Assembly: GCA_900770015.1 (NCBI GenBank)
Contig: CAAGIU010000070.1
Coordinates: 1 to 5,059 of the forward strand
Source of the DNA: an uncultured Oscillospiraceae bacterium
Lineage (GTDB): Bacteria > Bacillota_A > Clostridia > Oscillospirales > Oscillospiraceae
Length of the DNA: 5,059 nucleotides
Reading direction: 5' to 3'
The notes under the pieces were generated by a model that saw nothing but the letters and a program-made list of their open reading frames with translations, was not told the origin of the DNA and did no database searches. Both the position numbers and the translations under genes were made by a program. Shown in pieces: positions 5,007 to 5,059 of the stretch. Every line of letters begins with the position of its first letter. The first letter of the stretch is position 1.

Positions 5007-5059
5007 CCAAGGCTCCCTCTGCGAGGGAGCTGTCAGCCAAAGGCTGACTGAGGGAGAGA
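5007..5059. repeat. Double-hairpin intergenic repeat, runs off the right edge
   Basis: Two perfect hairpins stand in tandem: GCTCCCTC/GAGGGAGC (5012-5019 and 5023-5030, loop TGC) and GTCAGCC/GGCTGAC (5032-5038 and 5042-5048, loop AAA). They are followed by TGAGGGAG (5049-5056), which repeats the right arm of the first hairpin. I recall this arrangement as a very common intergenic repeat in Faecalibacterium and related Clostridia, probably a small non-autonomous mobile or REP-like element. There is no long T run, so it is not a standard terminator. The left boundary is a guess and the right boundary is outside the window. Confidence 0.7.

Noticed and set aside
4833..5051. 72-codon open frame after the acetyltransferase gene
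   Set aside because: It runs into the hairpin repeat, has no ribosome binding site or family likeness, and is best explained as chance.

Overview
The window looks like chromosomal DNA from a moderately GC-rich gut Firmicute (class Clostridia, probably the Oscillospirales side). This placement is an inference. It rests on strong Shine-Dalgarno sites, Bacillota-style RhaB, RhaA and AraC proteins, and a double-hairpin repeat at the right edge of a kind that I recall as frequent between genes of Faecalibacterium-like bacteria.

Left part (1-2181): an L-rhamnose catabolic operon reads leftwards. rhaB (L-rhamnulokinase) comes first and overlaps rhaA (L-rhamnose isomerase) by 4 bases; rhaA runs off the left edge. 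RhaA converts L-rhamnose to L-rhamnulose and RhaB phosphorylates it. The usual next enzyme, rhamnulose-1-phosphate aldolase, is not in the window. RhaB ends abruptly, right at the ribosome binding site of rhaA. Divergent from the operon, with about 128 bp between start codons, lies an AraC-family regulator (2182-3159). The gap holds a good promoter for the regulator and a pair of direct repeats 22 bp apart, the geometry expected for an AraC/RhaS-type activator site.

Middle part (3160-3721): no intact gene. It holds a near-consensus sigma-A promoter with a TetR-type palindrome between its -35 and -10 boxes, but no regulator or other recognisable gene follows. Instead there are about 220 bp of unassigned DNA with a strong 11-bp hairpin, then the C-terminal end of an alpha/beta hydrolase that has lost its nucleophile half. 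The simplest reading is a deletion or rearrangement that removed a regulator and most of the hydrolase.

Right part (3718-5059): two intact rightward genes, probably co-transcribed. One encodes a GyrI-like/effector-binding domain protein that overlaps the hydrolase remnant by an ATGA junction. The other encodes a GNAT N-acetyltransferase. After them come about 180 bp of non-coding DNA with a small perfect hairpin, then the start of the repeat element.

I found no CRISPR array, tRNA, rRNA, transposase or phage gene, and no clear sign of a wholly new multi-gene system. The points most worth a second look are the orphan TetR-type promoter with its decayed downstream region, the shortened RhaB, and the repeat pair in the rha control region.
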